Shown here: one piece after another, positions 16,824-16,984 of the stretch
How the letters are laid out: every line of letters begins with the position of its first letter
Numbering within the stretch: the stretch's first letter is position 1
Assembly: GCA_037140375.1 (NCBI GenBank)
Contig: JBAXER010000061.1
Span: 1 to 16,984 of the forward strand
From: WLMZ01 sp037140375
GTDB taxonomy: Bacteria; Actinomycetota; Acidimicrobiia; Acidimicrobiales; Ilumatobacteraceae
Direction: 5' to 3'
DNA: 16,984 bases
Notes under the pieces: generated by a model
Told to the model about the DNA's origin: nothing
Seen by the model: only the letters and a program-made list of their open reading frames with translations
Database searches by the model: none
Made by a program: the position numbers and the translations under genes

Positions 16824-16984
16824 TCAACCGAGGTTGATTGAGTTCGCCTTGTTCTGCACGCGGGTGGTGATGATCACACCGACGCCAATTGCGAGAGCAA
16901 TCAGCGCTGCCGCGAGCACAACCGTGGTGGCGCTCACTTCGCCGCGATCGCGGTCGGTCTCGGCCGACGCACGAAAGCGCACCA
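16824..16984 (-). CDS. Small pilin-like membrane peptide (5' end uncertain or cut)
   Basis: The minus-strand reading ends at TGA 16826-16824 and is open to the window edge. The 52-53 visible residues include R-F-R-A-S-A-E-T-D-R-D-R-G-E-V-S-A-T-T, one hydrophobic helix V-V-L-A-A-A-L-I-A-L-A-I-G-V-G-V-I-I, and a short polar tail T-T-R-V-Q-N-K-A-N-S-I-N-L-G. Shape and position (first visible gene of a Tad cluster, same D-R-G-E junction as the next gene) suggest a Flp-pilin-like subunit. GTG at 16982 could be the start, making it nearly complete, or the gene may extend further. I do not recognise a named family. Confidence 0.65.
   Translation of the reverse strand, partial: VRFRASAETDRDRGEVSATTVVLAAALIALAIGVGVIITTRVQNKANSINLG

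Overview
This 17 kb window looks like chromosomal DNA from a high-GC Gram-positive bacterium of the phylum Actinomycetota, probably of the class Acidimicrobiia. The pointers are a ClpC-type unfoldase, an LppM-type lipoprotein, a Tad/Flp mini-pilin cluster with a membrane-bound BTAD regulator, YcnI/CopC/CopD copper proteins, and frequent starts with a -10 hexamer six or seven bases upstream of the start codon and no Shine-Dalgarno (leaderless architecture). The class-level placement is an inference from gene content and style, not from a marker gene. No rRNA, tRNA, CRISPR array, insertion sequence or prophage gene was seen, and no gene-free stretch longer than about 160 bases exists.

Layout. 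(1) 1-956, minus: a trans-polyprenyl diphosphate synthase (menaquinone side chain), cut at its 3' end by the window edge. (2) 1116-3677, plus: clpC, divergent from the synthase. (3) 3723-7868: a copper-associated island. A minus-strand unit reads an uncharacterised secreted/membrane protein, then a CopC-CopD fusion (ATGA overlap), then a membrane protein with an anti-sigma-type zinc motif. A YcnI (DUF1775) gene diverges from it. (4) 7889-10561, plus: a GFA/CENP-V-fold zinc protein, an LppM-like lipoprotein and radA. (5) 10607-12373, minus: two lipoprotein genes, one with a YHYH domain and one with a sugar-binding-like jelly-roll layout. (6) 12452-13072, plus: a TetR regulator divergent from the lipoprotein pair. 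The shared 78-bp promoter region carries two near-identical palindromes. (7) 13094-16984, minus: the distal part of a Tad pilus-type operon (pilin-like peptide, two TadE-like proteins, a TadG-like protein) ending in a large membrane-anchored regulator with winged-helix and BTAD domains.

How the parts may work together. In the copper island all three secreted proteins (YcnI, CopC and the unknown) are predicted to start with histidine after signal peptide removal. For YcnI and CopC this is the known Cu(II) ligand, so the unknown may be a third histidine-first copper protein, with the zinc-motif protein as a possible sensor whose sigma factor is elsewhere. The TetR gene and the YHYH lipoprotein pair form a self-contained regulated module with no known function, and are the best candidate here for an undescribed system. 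The Tad segment implies a surface fibre or secretion apparatus whose ATPase and platform genes would lie beyond the right edge.
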